A stretch of DNA of 64,000 nucleotides, taken from positions 159,219-223,218 of the forward strand of contig JADZEQ010000002.1 of NCBI GenBank assembly GCA_020850455.1. The letters run 5' to 3'. The DNA comes from Sphingomonadaceae bacterium. GTDB lineage: Bacteria; Pseudomonadota; Alphaproteobacteria; Sphingomonadales; Sphingomonadaceae. Both the position numbers and the translations under genes were made by a program. The notes under the pieces are model-generated. The model saw nothing but the letters and a program-made list of their open reading frames with translations, did not search any database and had not been told where the DNA came from. Positions 50,456 through 58,885 of this stretch are shown in pieces. The first letter of the stretch is position 1; the number at the start of each line of letters is the position of its first letter.

Positions 50456-51240
50456 GGCAGCTTTGCCCACCCTTCCATGAAGAAGGCACATTGCCCCGAT
50501 AACAACACCCGGTCGCCCTGCAGCGCGCAATCAATCACCCCACCGCGCGCCGAGGCTTGATAGGCGTGGAGTTGCTGCTTGCCCAATTTCGCCGCCCAAT
50601 ATGGGGCCAGCGCGGCATGCGCACCGCCAGTCACCGGGTCTTCATCAATCCCCTTAGCGGGTGCAAAATAGCGGCTGACCATATCAAAATCCGCATCGCC
50701 CGGTGCAGTAACGATCAGCCCCGCGCGGTCCAATTGCTTGATGGCGGCAATATCGGGCGACAGGCGGCGCACATCCTGTGCGCTGTCCAATAGGGTGAGA
50801 TAGTTGAAGGCATCGACGCGCATTTCACGCACCGGCGCGCCTAAAATCATATCGATCTGCGGCAAAATATCGACCGGCACCATCGGGCGCGACGGGAAAT
50901 CCATGACGTAGGTGTCGCCTTGGCGCGCCACGGTCAAAATGCCGCTCTTGGTGTGAAACGCAATCGTCGTCCGCCCGGGATCGAGCCTGTCGAGCACCAC
51001 CGCTGCGCTCGCCAAGGTCGCATGGCCACATAATGGCACCTCCACCTCCGGCGTGAACCAGCGCAGCGCAAAATCGTCACCCTGCGGCACCAGAAAGGCG
51101 GTTTCGGCAAGGTTATTTTCTGCCGCGATCCTTGCCATCAACGCATCGTCCGGAAAGGCGTCAAACAGCATGACTGCCGCCGGATTGCCTGAAAACAGCC
51201 GGTCGGCAAAGGCATCAACCTGAAAGATGCGCACGTCCAT
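50449..51240 (-). CDS. PhzF family isomerase/epimerase
   Basis: 263 residues. The DapF-like two-lobed fold starts VRIFQVDAFADRLFSGNPAAV, with the likely catalytic Glu in ENNLAETAFL and the PLCGHATLASA segment, then GIDEDPVTGGAHAAL in the second lobe. PhzF proteins isomerise small substrates; the substrate is unknown here. It is divergent from the MocR-type regulator with a 91-base gap containing inverted repeats, suggesting shared control. Confidence 0.9.
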   Translation of the reverse strand: MDVRIFQVDAFADRLFSGNPAAVMLFDAFPDDALMARIAAENNLAETAFLVPQGDDFALRWFTPEVEVPLCGHATLASAAVVLDRLDPGRTTIAFHTKSGILTVARQGDTYVMDFPSRPMVPVDILPQIDMILGAPVREMRVDAFNYLTLLDSAQDVRRLSPDIAAIKQLDRAGLIVTAPGDADFDMVSRYFAPAKGIDEDPVTGGAHAALAPYWAAKLGKQQLHAYQASARGGVIDCALQGDRVLLSGQCAFFMEGWAKLPC

Positions 51241-51279
51241 AAACGCTCCCTATCTCATCGACGAGACTGGTAGATTTAC

Positions 51280-51320
51280 ATTGATACAGGAGTCAAATGC
51301 TATATTGTATCTATATCAAT
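51280..51320. promoter_or_regulatory. Inverted repeats in the phzF-mocR divergent promoter region
   Basis: ATTGATA (51280-51286) and TATCAAT (51314-51320) are perfect inverted copies; nested inside are GATACA (51283-51288) and TGTATC (51306-51311). The region is AT-rich compared with its surroundings and has TATATT and minus-strand TTGACT promoter-like elements. A MocR-type regulator could bind here to control both genes. Confidence 0.45.
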
Positions 51321-51331
51321 TGGAGCGAGCT

Positions 51332-52681
51332 ATGGTGTGGACACCGGAAATCGATCGCGACGCAACGCAACCGCTTTATCGTCAACTGGTCGATCAACTG
51401 GCAGCAGATATTCGCGGCGGACAGCTTAAGGCGGGTACGCGCCTGCCGCCGCAGCGCGATTTGGCGCATCGGTTGGCGATCAGCATCGGGGCAGTCACCC
51501 ATGCCTATATGGTGGCCGAACAACAGGGGCTGGTTGTCCCGACGGTCGGGCGCGGCACCTATGTCGCCGACAGCGACGACTATGGCGACATCATCGACCT
51601 TAGTATCAATGTTGGCCCGATAAATGACCGCGCCTTGCGCGCGCATCTGCACGACATTTTGCGCGGCAAGGCATTACGCGGCCAACATCTCGATTATCAG
51701 CCGGTGACAGGCGCGCCAGCCGACCGACAGGTCGCCGCCGCATGGTTGATGCGCACAGCCCGTTTCGATGCGGTGGATTGGCAGCGGCTATGTATTTGCA
51801 GCGGCGGCCAAAATGCGCTCGCCATCACAATGGCTGCCGACATGCGTGCGGGTGACATTTTACTGTGCGATGCCCTGACCTACCCCGGTGTACGCACTAT
51901 CGCCGATCAATTGGCGATCCGACTGCACCCGATTGCGATGGATCATATGGGCACATGCCCCGATGCGCTCGACCGCGCGGCACAGCGCAGCGGTGCGCGC
52001 CACGCCTATATATTGCCAACGCTCCATAACCCCACCGGTCGAACGATGGATATGGACCGCCGCCAATCGATTTTAACGGTGGCGCGGCGGCGGAATTTGA
52101 TGCTGTTTGAAGCCGACCTCTACGGCCCCTATGCACCGCCCAGTGCCCCCCCGCCGCTCTATCAATTGGCACCCGACCGCTGCTACTACCTCAGCAGCCT
52201 CTCCAAAACCCTGTCGCCCGCGCTGCGCACCGGCTATATTTTGGCACCCGATGCGGCAGCCTTTGATCGACTAGCTGCAACCGTACGCGCGCTCCACCAT
52301 TCGCCATCAGGGTTATTGGCAGCCTGCGCCTCCCATCTGCTGGCGAGCGGCGCGGCGGACGCTTTATTGGCGCAAGCGGTGGCGGAACTTGCCAATCGGC
52401 ATCAAATTGCCGAACGCCTATTGCCAACCCAAAGGGCAGCCTCAGCATCGGCAGCACCCCATTTGTGGATTGAATCGACCCGTCCCACCCAATCGGTCAC
52501 CGCTTTGGCGGCAGAACGGATACTGGTTAGCGGCAGTGATGCCTTTGCCATCGGCGACAGCATGGTCACCACCGGCATCAGAATATGTTTGGGTGCTGCG
52601 CCCAGCCAGTCCGTGTTGGCCGCCGCGCTACAACGCATCGCGCCAAAATTGGCCAACCCTTATGCAACGGCGTTGGTCTAA
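51332..52681 (+). CDS. MocR/PdxR-type GntR regulator with aminotransferase domain
   Basis: 449 residues. Residues 8-75 form a GntR winged helix (QPLYRQLVDQLAADI, then GTRLPPQRDLAHRL and a wing). The remainder is a fold-type I aminotransferase domain with the PLP lysine at 292 (SSLSKTLSPALR). MocR proteins sense PLP or amino compounds and rarely act as enzymes. It is divergent from phzF and ends 4 bases inside the HD-domain gene on the other strand. GGAGCG precedes the ATG. Confidence 0.92.
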   Translation: MVWTPEIDRDATQPLYRQLVDQLAADIRGGQLKAGTRLPPQRDLAHRLAISIGAVTHAYMVAEQQGLVVPTVGRGTYVADSDDYGDIIDLSINVGPINDRALRAHLHDILRGKALRGQHLDYQPVTGAPADRQVAAAWLMRTARFDAVDWQRLCICSGGQNALAITMAADMRAGDILLCDALTYPGVRTIADQLAIRLHPIAMDHMGTCPDALDRAAQRSGARHAYILPTLHNPTGRTMDMDRRQSILTVARRRNLMLFEADLYGPYAPPSAPPPLYQLAPDRCYYLSSLSKTLSPALRTGYILAPDAAAFDRLAATVRALHHSPSGLLAACASHLLASGAADALLAQAVAELANRHQIAERLLPTQRAASASAAPHLWIESTRPTQSVTALAAERILVSGSDAFAIGDSMVTTGIRICLGAAPSQSVLAAALQRIAPKLANPYATALV

Positions 52682-53277
52682 GCCTTTAACGCGCGCTTAT
52701 AGATGCTCACCCGCGGTTTTTCGAACAGCTTCATCACCATCGGTTCAAAGAAGCTGAGCGGTGCGCTGTCATAATTGGGGTCAAAGGCGGTCTGATCATA
52801 TTTTTCGCAGAAGTGGGCGCAGGCCTCAAAATGCGGATGGCCGCGAAATTGTTCGCGCATATCGCGGTCATTGCCCAGAAAGTGAAAGAAATAATAGCCT
52901 TGGAAAATCCCATGCTGCGCACAAATCCAATGCTCTTCCTCACTCACAAAGGGCTTGATGATCGCGGCTGCAATATCCGGGTGGTTATAGGCACCCAGCG
53001 TATCGCCAATGTCGTGGACCAAGGCCATGACGACATAGCTCTCGCTTCGCCCGTCGCGGTGGGCGCGGGTTGCGGTTTGCAGGCAATGGGTCAGCCGGTC
53101 GACCGGAAAGCCGCCATAATCGCCAGCGAGCAGGTTGAGGTGGTCGAGCACCCGGCGACCGCCCATCGGCGCAAATTGGCTATAATGGCGCTGGATGATC
53201 GCCCAATCTTCGGCGGTACCATTGTCCATCGCGGTAAAGACCGCGCGATCCTCTGCGTCCGGCATTAGTGCATCCAT
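52678..53277 (-). CDS. HD-domain protein, possible di-iron oxygenase or phosphohydrolase
   Basis: 199 residues. An HD-type metal site is visible: HCLQTATRAHRDGRS, ALVHDIGDTLG with the His-Asp pair, then HPDIAAAIIKPF and EEHWICAQHGIFQGYY with further His residues. The spacing resembles the HD-fold oxygenases PhnZ and myo-inositol oxygenase as well as HD phosphohydrolases, and I cannot choose between them. GGAGGAGG precedes the ATG at 53277. It follows the sigma-factor gene by 66 bases on the same strand. Confidence 0.8.
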   Translation of the reverse strand: MDALMPDAEDRAVFTAMDNGTAEDWAIIQRHYSQFAPMGGRRVLDHLNLLAGDYGGFPVDRLTHCLQTATRAHRDGRSESYVVMALVHDIGDTLGAYNHPDIAAAIIKPFVSEEEHWICAQHGIFQGYYFFHFLGNDRDMREQFRGHPHFEACAHFCEKYDQTAFDPNYDSAPLSFFEPMVMKLFEKPRVSIYKRALKA

Positions 53278-53343
53278 CGCATCCTCCTCCTCATGACCGA
53301 CAGGCTGAACCCAGCGGCGCAAAAGGTCAATGCTTATGGATAT

Positions 53344-54045
53344 TTACGCGGCGAGACCGGCGGCACGGGCGCGCATCAGCACCGCTTCGACGATGCGGTC
53401 GCAGCGTGCGCCGTCAAAGGCAAAAACATCGCTCATGCTGGCATCGATGGTGCTTGCCAAAGCCTCCCGCAACAGGCCGCGCGCCCGGAAATGGCGACTG
53501 CGCACGGTGGCGGCGGGCAGATCAAGCATCGCGGCAACATCATCCACCGACATATCCTCCACCTCCCGCAGGACAAAGACCATGCGGAAATTTTCGGGCA
53601 GTGCGTCTATTCGTGCCTCCACCAGCGCGCGTAATTGCGCACGCAGCGCATGGGCATCCGGTTGGTTTTCGCGCGGGTCGGTCAAGGCGGCCTTTATATA
53701 CGAATCGGGCGAGAGCATGGCGGTTTCCAGGGGGATGATATTGCCATTATGACGGCGGATGCGGGCATAGGCTTCGTTGATGGTGATGCGTGCCAGCCAG
53801 CTAGCCAGCGACGAATCGCCTCGAAAATTGCCGAGCGCGATCCACGCGTTGAGATAGGCTTGCTGCACCGCATCCTCTGCCTGCGCGTCGTCGCGCAATA
53901 TCGCACGGGCAATGCGGAATAGGCGCTGGTTATTGCGCCGCATTATCACTTCAAAGGCCATACCGTCCCCGGCCAGCGCAGAGGATATCAAGGACACATC
54001 TTCGGCCATTTCATGATCTTTGCGGGGTACGCTCACCTGTTCCAT
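53344..54045 (-). CDS. ECF-type RNA polymerase sigma factor
   Basis: 233 residues. Region 2 has RLFRIARAILRDDAQAEDAVQQAYL and FRGDSSLASWLARI, broken here at family landmarks; region 4 has LPENFRMVFVLREVEDM and the helix-turn-helix LDLPAATVRSRHFRARGLL. A C-terminal extension ends GARCDRIVEAVLMRAR, a motif I associate with a subset of alphaproteobacterial ECF factors. No anti-sigma gene (zf-HC2 or similar) is adjacent. It overlaps folE by 13 bases. AGAGGA lies upstream of the ATG 54045; 54009 is an alternative. Confidence 0.9.
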   Translation of the reverse strand: MEQVSVPRKDHEMAEDVSLISSALAGDGMAFEVIMRRNNQRLFRIARAILRDDAQAEDAVQQAYLNAWIALGNFRGDSSLASWLARITINEAYARIRRHNGNIIPLETAMLSPDSYIKAALTDPRENQPDAHALRAQLRALVEARIDALPENFRMVFVLREVEDMSVDDVAAMLDLPAATVRSRHFRARGLLREALASTIDASMSDVFAFDGARCDRIVEAVLMRARAAGLAA

Positions 54046-54773
54046 CGGCCATCCTCTACCGATTTACGCAGGCTCAGAAATTCGCGGCGCAGATCAGCGT
54101 TGTGCAGAAATGCGCCGCGCATCACGCTCGACGTCATCACCGCCGCATCCTCCTCCACCCCGCGCCAATGCATACAAAAATGCGTCGCCTCCATCACCAG
54201 CGCGAGGCCGTCGGGTCGTATTTTTTCCTCTAGCGCATCTGCAAGCATGACCACCGCCTCTTCCTGAATCTGCGGGCGGCGCATTACCCAGTCGCAAAGC
54301 CGCGCATATTTGGAAAGGCCGATCAGCGCCGATGTCGCGCTTGGCAAAACGCCGATCCACACATGGCCAATGATGGGGCAGAGGTGGTGCGAACATGCCG
54401 AACGCACGCGGATCGGCCCGACAACCATCAACTCATTAAGCGCGGTAATATTAGGAAATTGGGTAATTTCAGGCGGCGCAGTATACCGCCCACGAAATGT
54501 TTCGCGTAGCATCATTTTGGCAACGCGGCGGGCGGTATCGGCACTGTTATGGTCGCGTGCTGTGTCAATCACCAGCGCGTCAAGTAGCGCGTGAACATGC
54601 CCGGCAACTTCTGCTTCGAGTGCTGCCATTTCCCCCGGCATGACGAATTGCGCGATATTGTCATTGGCATGGTAGCGCACGCCAGCCTTCAGCAGTCGCT
54701 GACGGATAAGCTGCGATATCGATGTATCTTCTCCCTCCAGCGTGGGAAACCCGATATCCTGCACATTGTACAT
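54033..54773 (-). CDS. folE: GTP cyclohydrolase I
   Basis: 246 residues. FolE converts GTP to dihydroneopterin triphosphate for folate and related pterins. The zinc and active-site residues are visible: RSACSHHLCPIIGHVWIG (Cys and His ligands) and EATHFCMHWRG (third ligand Cys). The Gly-Leu-Ser-Lys segment LIGLSKYARL is also present. The N-terminal 40 residues are longer than the minimal enzyme. It is followed by the sigma gene with a 13-base overlap and preceded by two small membrane-protein genes on the same strand. Confidence 0.95.
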   Translation of the reverse strand: MYNVQDIGFPTLEGEDTSISQLIRQRLLKAGVRYHANDNIAQFVMPGEMAALEAEVAGHVHALLDALVIDTARDHNSADTARRVAKMMLRETFRGRYTAPPEITQFPNITALNELMVVGPIRVRSACSHHLCPIIGHVWIGVLPSATSALIGLSKYARLCDWVMRRPQIQEEAVVMLADALEEKIRPDGLALVMEATHFCMHWRGVEEDAAVMTSSVMRGAFLHNADLRREFLSLRKSVEDGRWNR

Positions 54774-54776
54774 ATG

Positions 54777-55223
54777 TCATTCCCTTGAACTGGGCGGCCG
54801 ACCGCCCACAGGCGCAACCCCCACGCCATGATGATAGACCAGACGACCACCCAAATAGCCGCCAGCAAAAAGGGTCAACAAGCCGAACCCCGACAGGGTC
54901 AACGCCAGCATATTCGGCGGCTGGGGGCTGAAGCCGTGCAACCCCGTAACAAGCCGCAACGCAAACAGGCTGAACGCGACAAGCATCAACCCCAAATGCC
55001 AATGTGCGGTGGTCATCACCGGCCCATCTTCGAGCCGAGCAAACTCGACCAATCCCGTCAGCATAGCGACAAGCCCGATGGCGCATCCGATTGTCAGCAA
55101 CCCTGTCGACCATTGCCATGTCGCCCAGCCAAACCGCAGGCCAGCAAAATCTGTCGCCGTTGCCATGCTCCAACAAGCGATGGGGAAATGAACAAGGGCC
55201 GGATGGATCGGGTGCCGCATCAT
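54777..55223 (-). CDS. DUF2231 membrane protein
   Basis: 148 residues. The DUF2231 signature HPIHPALVHFPIACW opens the protein, followed by three further membrane helices. Members are predicted redox-associated membrane proteins with conserved His residues, but their function is not established. Two consecutive ATGs (55223 and 55220) are possible starts; the first overlaps the upstream gene's stop. It ends 3 bases before folE, so all are in one operon. Confidence 0.87.
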   Translation of the reverse strand: MMRHPIHPALVHFPIACWSMATATDFAGLRFGWATWQWSTGLLTIGCAIGLVAMLTGLVEFARLEDGPVMTTAHWHLGLMLVAFSLFALRLVTGLHGFSPQPPNMLALTLSGFGLLTLFAGGYLGGRLVYHHGVGVAPVGGRPPSSRE

Positions 55224-55561
55224 GCCACCACGGCGCTTGCCAGCGTCAAAAAGCCAGCGACGGCCACGGCAGCATGAACAGCCACAATCACCTTGGGCGC
55301 TAATTTCTGTCGCAAATGGAAGGACGCAAGGAAAAATCCACCCAGTGCCGCAATCAACAGAAGGGTAAAGGCTATTACCAGCGGCTGCGCGCGCGTCCCT
55401 TGCAACAATAATAGTGCCACGAGCACCAATCCCGTCGCGCCGAGTCCCGCATGCAATAAGGATAACACCCAAGGGGCAAATTGCCCCTTCCAGATGCGCG
55501 CGGCCATCACCAATCCGCCAAGCGCCGCAACGCCGAAAACCGCCAATGCACTATAGGGCAT
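55220..55561 (-). CDS. Small four-helix membrane protein, unknown
   Basis: 113 residues, family not recognised. Four hydrophobic segments: SALAVFGVAALGGLVMAA, VLSLLHAGLGATGLVLVAL, FTLLLIAALGGFFL and a last helix VHAAVAVAGFLTLAS. A His in helices 2 and 4 could be significant, as in heme- or quinone-linked small membrane proteins, but that is speculation. The ATG at 55561 follows AGGAGG. It is the first gene of the block that contains the DUF2231 protein, folE and sigma. Confidence 0.78.
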   Translation of the reverse strand: MPYSALAVFGVAALGGLVMAARIWKGQFAPWVLSLLHAGLGATGLVLVALLLLQGTRAQPLVIAFTLLLIAALGGFFLASFHLRQKLAPKVIVAVHAAVAVAGFLTLASAVVA

Positions 55562-55894
55562 ATCATCCTCCTCAATCGGCAAGGTCGATCAGGGCTGCCG
55601 CCAATCTTGCCATCCATGGCATTGGATGCACGATGCAGGTGCTGCGTTCCCCAATTTGGCCCCAATTTGGAAAATAAATGCTGCAAATCGGCAACGCCTA
55701 CGCACCAATAGGCGCGTTCTGGCAGACAATGCGGTCATGTGGACTGTTGCACTGACGCGCGATGCCATGTTTTCGGGGAAATTATTGCAGGCGTGCTTGT
55801 TGTCTAGGAATGAGGATTGGGGCTACTATCCTCGTAGCCATCCATCGGGAGTTTTCAGGGAATGCCCCCCAACCATTTACTGGTTGCGGAAAAA
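55562..55894. other. 333-bp intergenic region
   Basis: I see no supported gene here. The only structure is the perfect 11-bp tandem duplication CCCCAATTTGG at 55649-55659 and 55660-55670. Short open frames in all phases lack ribosome-binding sites and protein-like composition. Promoters for the minus-strand block upstream of 55561 should lie in this interval, but none stands out. Confidence 0.5.
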
Positions 55895-55970
55895 TGGTGG
55901 AGCCTAGCGGGATCGAACCGCTGACCTCCTGCATGCCATGCAGGCGCTCTCCCAGCTGAGCTAAGGCCCC
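55895..55970 (-). tRNA. tRNA-Ala (anticodon GGC)
   Basis: A 76-base cloverleaf with encoded CCA. Acceptor stem GGGGCCT/AGGCTCC contains one G-T pair; the anticodon stem CCTGC/GCAGG encloses ATGGCAT with anticodon GGC. The T loop is TTCGATC. It reads GCC and GCU codons, GCC being a heavily used alanine codon in this window by eye. Confidence 0.96.
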
Positions 55971-56061
55971 AATGCAATTACGTCATGCGCAATTGCGGGT
56001 GAGGCGCGCCCATTAACCAGCGGCGCGCATACTGGCAAGGGGCTTTGCATGCCCCAACATG

Positions 56062-56093
56062 AAAAAACTGTCCCCACCCACCGGCAGGGACAG
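56062..56093 (-). terminator. Rho-independent terminator after the FYDLN gene
   Basis: On the minus strand, CTGTCCC (56093-56087) pairs perfectly with GGGACAG (56074-56068) and is followed by six T residues (56067-56062). It lies 10 bases after the stop of the FYDLN-acid gene and would end that transcript before tRNA-Ala. Confidence 0.8.
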
Positions 56094-56103
56094 CAAATAT
56101 AGA

Positions 56104-56433
56104 TTAATTATCTTCGCCTTCGGCTTCGCCGGTGTCGACGCCCAGATCGCTGTCATCGCCTAAATCGACATCGGCGTCGGGCGAAACATTGTCATCATCG
56201 ACATCGGCGTCGAGGTCGAGATCATTGTCCGCGCCCTCATCCACCTGCTGCGGTTCGACATGGCCGGGCTTCAACTGTTCAAATGGCATCGGCTGCTTGG
56301 ATTTCAGCACCGGTTCGGGCATCCAAGCATAGCTGCACGATATGCAGGCCACCGGATCTTCCTTGCCCAGATCATAAAAGCGCGTGCCACATTTGGGACA
56401 GCTGCGCTTCGTGCCCCATTCAGCCTTAATCAT
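56104..56433 (-). CDS. FYDLN acid domain protein (TIGR02300 family)
   Basis: 109 residues. The N-terminal half contains a zinc-ribbon-like pair (CPKCGTRFYDLGK and ACISCSYAW) with the family-naming FYDLN segment, and the C-terminal half is extremely acidic with Asp-rich repeats (DLDLDADVDDD and similar). It is probably an intrinsically disordered acidic tail. The family is conserved in alphaproteobacteria; its role is unknown. It stands alone on the minus strand, divergent from aroA. Confidence 0.93.
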   Translation of the reverse strand: MIKAEWGTKRSCPKCGTRFYDLGKEDPVACISCSYAWMPEPVLKSKQPMPFEQLKPGHVEPQQVDEGADNDLDLDADVDDDNVSPDADVDLGDDSDLGVDTGEAEGEDN

Positions 56434-56558
56434 AAAGCGAATAACCCATTGTATAAATTAAAGAAAAACACAAAGCGCGCCGGGCGATTCCGCCCCATAC
56501 GCCAAGAATCGGTGCGCCTTGCCAGAAAGCAATGCCGCTGTCAAAAGCCGCGTCCATC

Positions 56559-57893
56559 ATGTCCCACACATCTTCCCCTCCGCAAAGCGCGCAATTTCGG
56601 CACATCGGCACGCTTCATGGTGACATCACCGTCCCCGGCGACAAGTCGATCAGCCATCGCGCACTGATGCTGTCGGCTTTGGCTGTCGGCGAAAGTCGAA
56701 TCAGCGGCTTGTTGGAGGGGGAGGATGTGCTCGCCACTGCCGCTGCAATGCGCGCGATGGGTAGCCACATCGAACGCGGCAGCGACGGGGATTGGCGGGT
56801 GCATGGCGTCGGCGTGGGCGGCCTACTCCAACCCACGCAAGCGCTCGACATGGGCAATAGCGGAACGTCAACGCGGCTACTGCTTGGGCTATTGGCGAGC
56901 CATGCGATCACCGCCACCTTCGTCGGCGATGCCTCCCTCTCCGCTAGGCCGATGGGTCGCGTCATCGAACCACTCAGCCGCATGGGGGCAGATATTCATG
57001 CGACCGATGGGCGATTGCCGCTGATGTTGCGCGGCATGGCGCCCGCCATCCCGATATCCTATCGTCTGCCGGTCGCCTCCGCACAGGTTAAGAGCGCAAT
57101 CATGCTTGCAGCGCTCAATACGCCGGGCATGTGCGAGATTATCGAGCCTGTGCCGACCCGCGACCATAGTGAAAGGATGCTCGCTGGTTTTGGCGCTAAT
57201 GTGGTGGTCGAATTAGTAAATGGCGTGCGCCATATCCGTGTTGCGGGGGAAGCGCAGTTGCGTCCGCAATCACTGACGGTTCCGGGCGATCCCAGTTCGG
57301 CCGCTTTTTTTGCGGTGGCGGCCTCTATCATCCCGGGCAGCAACATCACCATCCGCAACGTCGGCATGAACCCGACACGCAGCGGCATTTTCAAACTGCT
57401 GCGCGCGATGGGTGGCGACATCGTCGAAGAAAATGCCCGTATCGTTGGCGGCGAAGCGGTCGCCGACTTGGTGGTGCGCCATGCATCTTTGTGCGCCGTT
57501 GAACCCGATCCGGCGGACGCCCCGTCGATGATCGACGAGTTTCCGGTTGCCTTTATCGCCGCCGCTTTGGCTGATGGCCGCAGCATATTTCGCGGTCTCG
57601 ACGAATTGCGTGTAAAGGAATCCGACCGGATCAGCGCCATGGTGGCGGCACTAAAAATGATGGGCGCTGTAGCGGAGGAACTGCCGGATGGCATCGCCAT
57701 TACAGGAAGTAGCGGCGAAATCTTGCCCGGTGGCGGGAATATTGCAGGCTTACTCGACCATCGCATCTGTATGGCAAGCGCCATCGGCGGCCTGATGTGC
57801 CACGCACCGGTCACCATCGATGATATGGCGCCGGTGGCCACCAGCTTCCCTACCTTTGCACAAATTCTGCGAAAATTGCACAGCGATAGCTAA
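56559..57893 (+). CDS. aroA: 3-phosphoshikimate 1-carboxyvinyltransferase (EPSP synthase)
   Basis: 444 residues. AroA joins shikimate 3-phosphate and PEP in the aromatic pathway. Two inverse alpha/beta domains; motifs GDKSISHRALM near the N-terminus, ALDMGNSGTSTRLLLG in the PEP-binding region, and LRVKESDRI later. The first motif pair has the pattern of class II rather than the E. coli-type class I enzyme. Start 56559 is chosen because MSH...S precedes the conserved part in related proteins; the frame opens at 56532. The order aroA-cmk-rpsA-ihfB is conserved in proteobacteria. Confidence 0.95.
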   Translation: MSHTSSPPQSAQFRHIGTLHGDITVPGDKSISHRALMLSALAVGESRISGLLEGEDVLATAAAMRAMGSHIERGSDGDWRVHGVGVGGLLQPTQALDMGNSGTSTRLLLGLLASHAITATFVGDASLSARPMGRVIEPLSRMGADIHATDGRLPLMLRGMAPAIPISYRLPVASAQVKSAIMLAALNTPGMCEIIEPVPTRDHSERMLAGFGANVVVELVNGVRHIRVAGEAQLRPQSLTVPGDPSSAAFFAVAASIIPGSNITIRNVGMNPTRSGIFKLLRAMGGDIVEENARIVGGEAVADLVVRHASLCAVEPDPADAPSMIDEFPVAFIAAALADGRSIFRGLDELRVKESDRISAMVAALKMMGAVAEELPDGIAITGSSGEILPGGGNIAGLLDHRICMASAIGGLMCHAPVTIDDMAPVATSFPTFAQILRKLHSDS

Positions 57894-58014
57894 TTATCGC
57901 TTTTTCCCTTGACGGTGAATATTTTGCCTTTGCATCGCGTTAAGAATATGATGCTATGCCACCCGGCGTTTGGGGCGGCACATGCAGTTTTGCATGGCGG
58001 GGGCGCGATATAAT

Positions 58015-58644
58015 ATGATCATTGCGGTTGATGGGCCGACGGCTGCTGGCAAGGGAACGATCGCGCGCGCGGTCGCCGAGCATTTTCGCCTGCCCTATCT
58101 CGACACCGGCCTCCTCTATCGCGCTGTGGGCCGACAGGTCGAAATCATGGGGGGCGACCCCGACAACCCCTTTGACGCACGTTCGGCATGTAGCTTTCCG
58201 GAAGGGCTGCTCGACAACCCCGTTCTGCGCACGGAGGCGGTGGGTGGCCTTGCCAGCCGTGTATCGGTCCACCCCCAAGTGCGCGAAGCGTTGATGGCGC
58301 GCCAACGTGACTTTGCCCATCAAGCGGGTGGCGCGGTACTCGACGGGCGCGATATCGGCACGGTGATCGTGCCCGATGCCGACGTAAAATTATTTGTAAC
58401 GGCAAGCGCCGCAGCCCGCGTGCAACGCCGCTTTTCTGAAATGCGTGCGCGCGGCGTCCCCATCGATCGAGAAGATATCGCCGCCGACATCGCCAAGCGG
58501 GATGCGCGCGACAGTGAGCGCGCCAACGCGCCGCTCATGGCAGCGAGCGATGCCATTCGTATCGACACCACTTTATTGTCGAGCGAGGAAGCGATTGCGA
58601 CGGCGATCGCATCCATCAACATGCACCGCCGCGCCGCGAAATAG
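58015..58644 (+). CDS. cmk: Cytidylate kinase
   Basis: 209 residues. Cmk phosphorylates CMP and dCMP. The P-loop is DGPTAAGKGT (about 6-15); the NMP-binding region has LDTGLLYRAVG, and GAVLDGRDIGTVIVPDA is the DGRDIGT signature. The lid reads EMRARGVPIDRE with charged residues. The ATG at 58015 lacks a strong ribosome-binding site; 121 bases separate it from aroA. A weak terminator follows. Confidence 0.95.
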   Translation: MIIAVDGPTAAGKGTIARAVAEHFRLPYLDTGLLYRAVGRQVEIMGGDPDNPFDARSACSFPEGLLDNPVLRTEAVGGLASRVSVHPQVREALMARQRDFAHQAGGAVLDGRDIGTVIVPDADVKLFVTASAAARVQRRFSEMRARGVPIDREDIAADIAKRDARDSERANAPLMAASDAIRIDTTLLSSEEAIATAIASINMHRRAAK

Positions 58645-58657
58645 GCACAAGCTATCG

Positions 58658-58679
58658 GCAAGGATTTCCTTGCATTTTT
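58658..58679 (+). terminator. Short hairpin and T run after cmk
   Basis: GCAAGG (58658-58663) pairs with CCTTGC (58668-58673) across a 4-base loop, followed by A and five T residues. It lies 13 bases after the cmk stop. The stem is only 6 bp, so it may be a partial terminator that separates cmk from rpsA. Confidence 0.6.
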
Positions 58680-58885
58680 GAGAAAACCAGCCTAAGCGCG
58701 CGCCCGTCCGTCGGGCCTTCCCCCATGGTGAACATCGCTCTGCGCCATAACAGCGCAGCCAGTTTGCTTTGATGGTCGGCTTTGACAGATGCTGCGGATG
58801 GCATTCGGCCGCCGCGGCAGTTCGGCCAACAAGACCAGCGGAACCAACCGCTTGGCCGGAAATATTGTTAAAGGAAACCAACCCT

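Noticed and set aside
55626..55907. 93-codon open frame between the membrane-protein block and tRNA-Ala
   Set aside because: It runs into the tRNA-Ala gene, has no ribosome-binding site and contains the slippage repeat.
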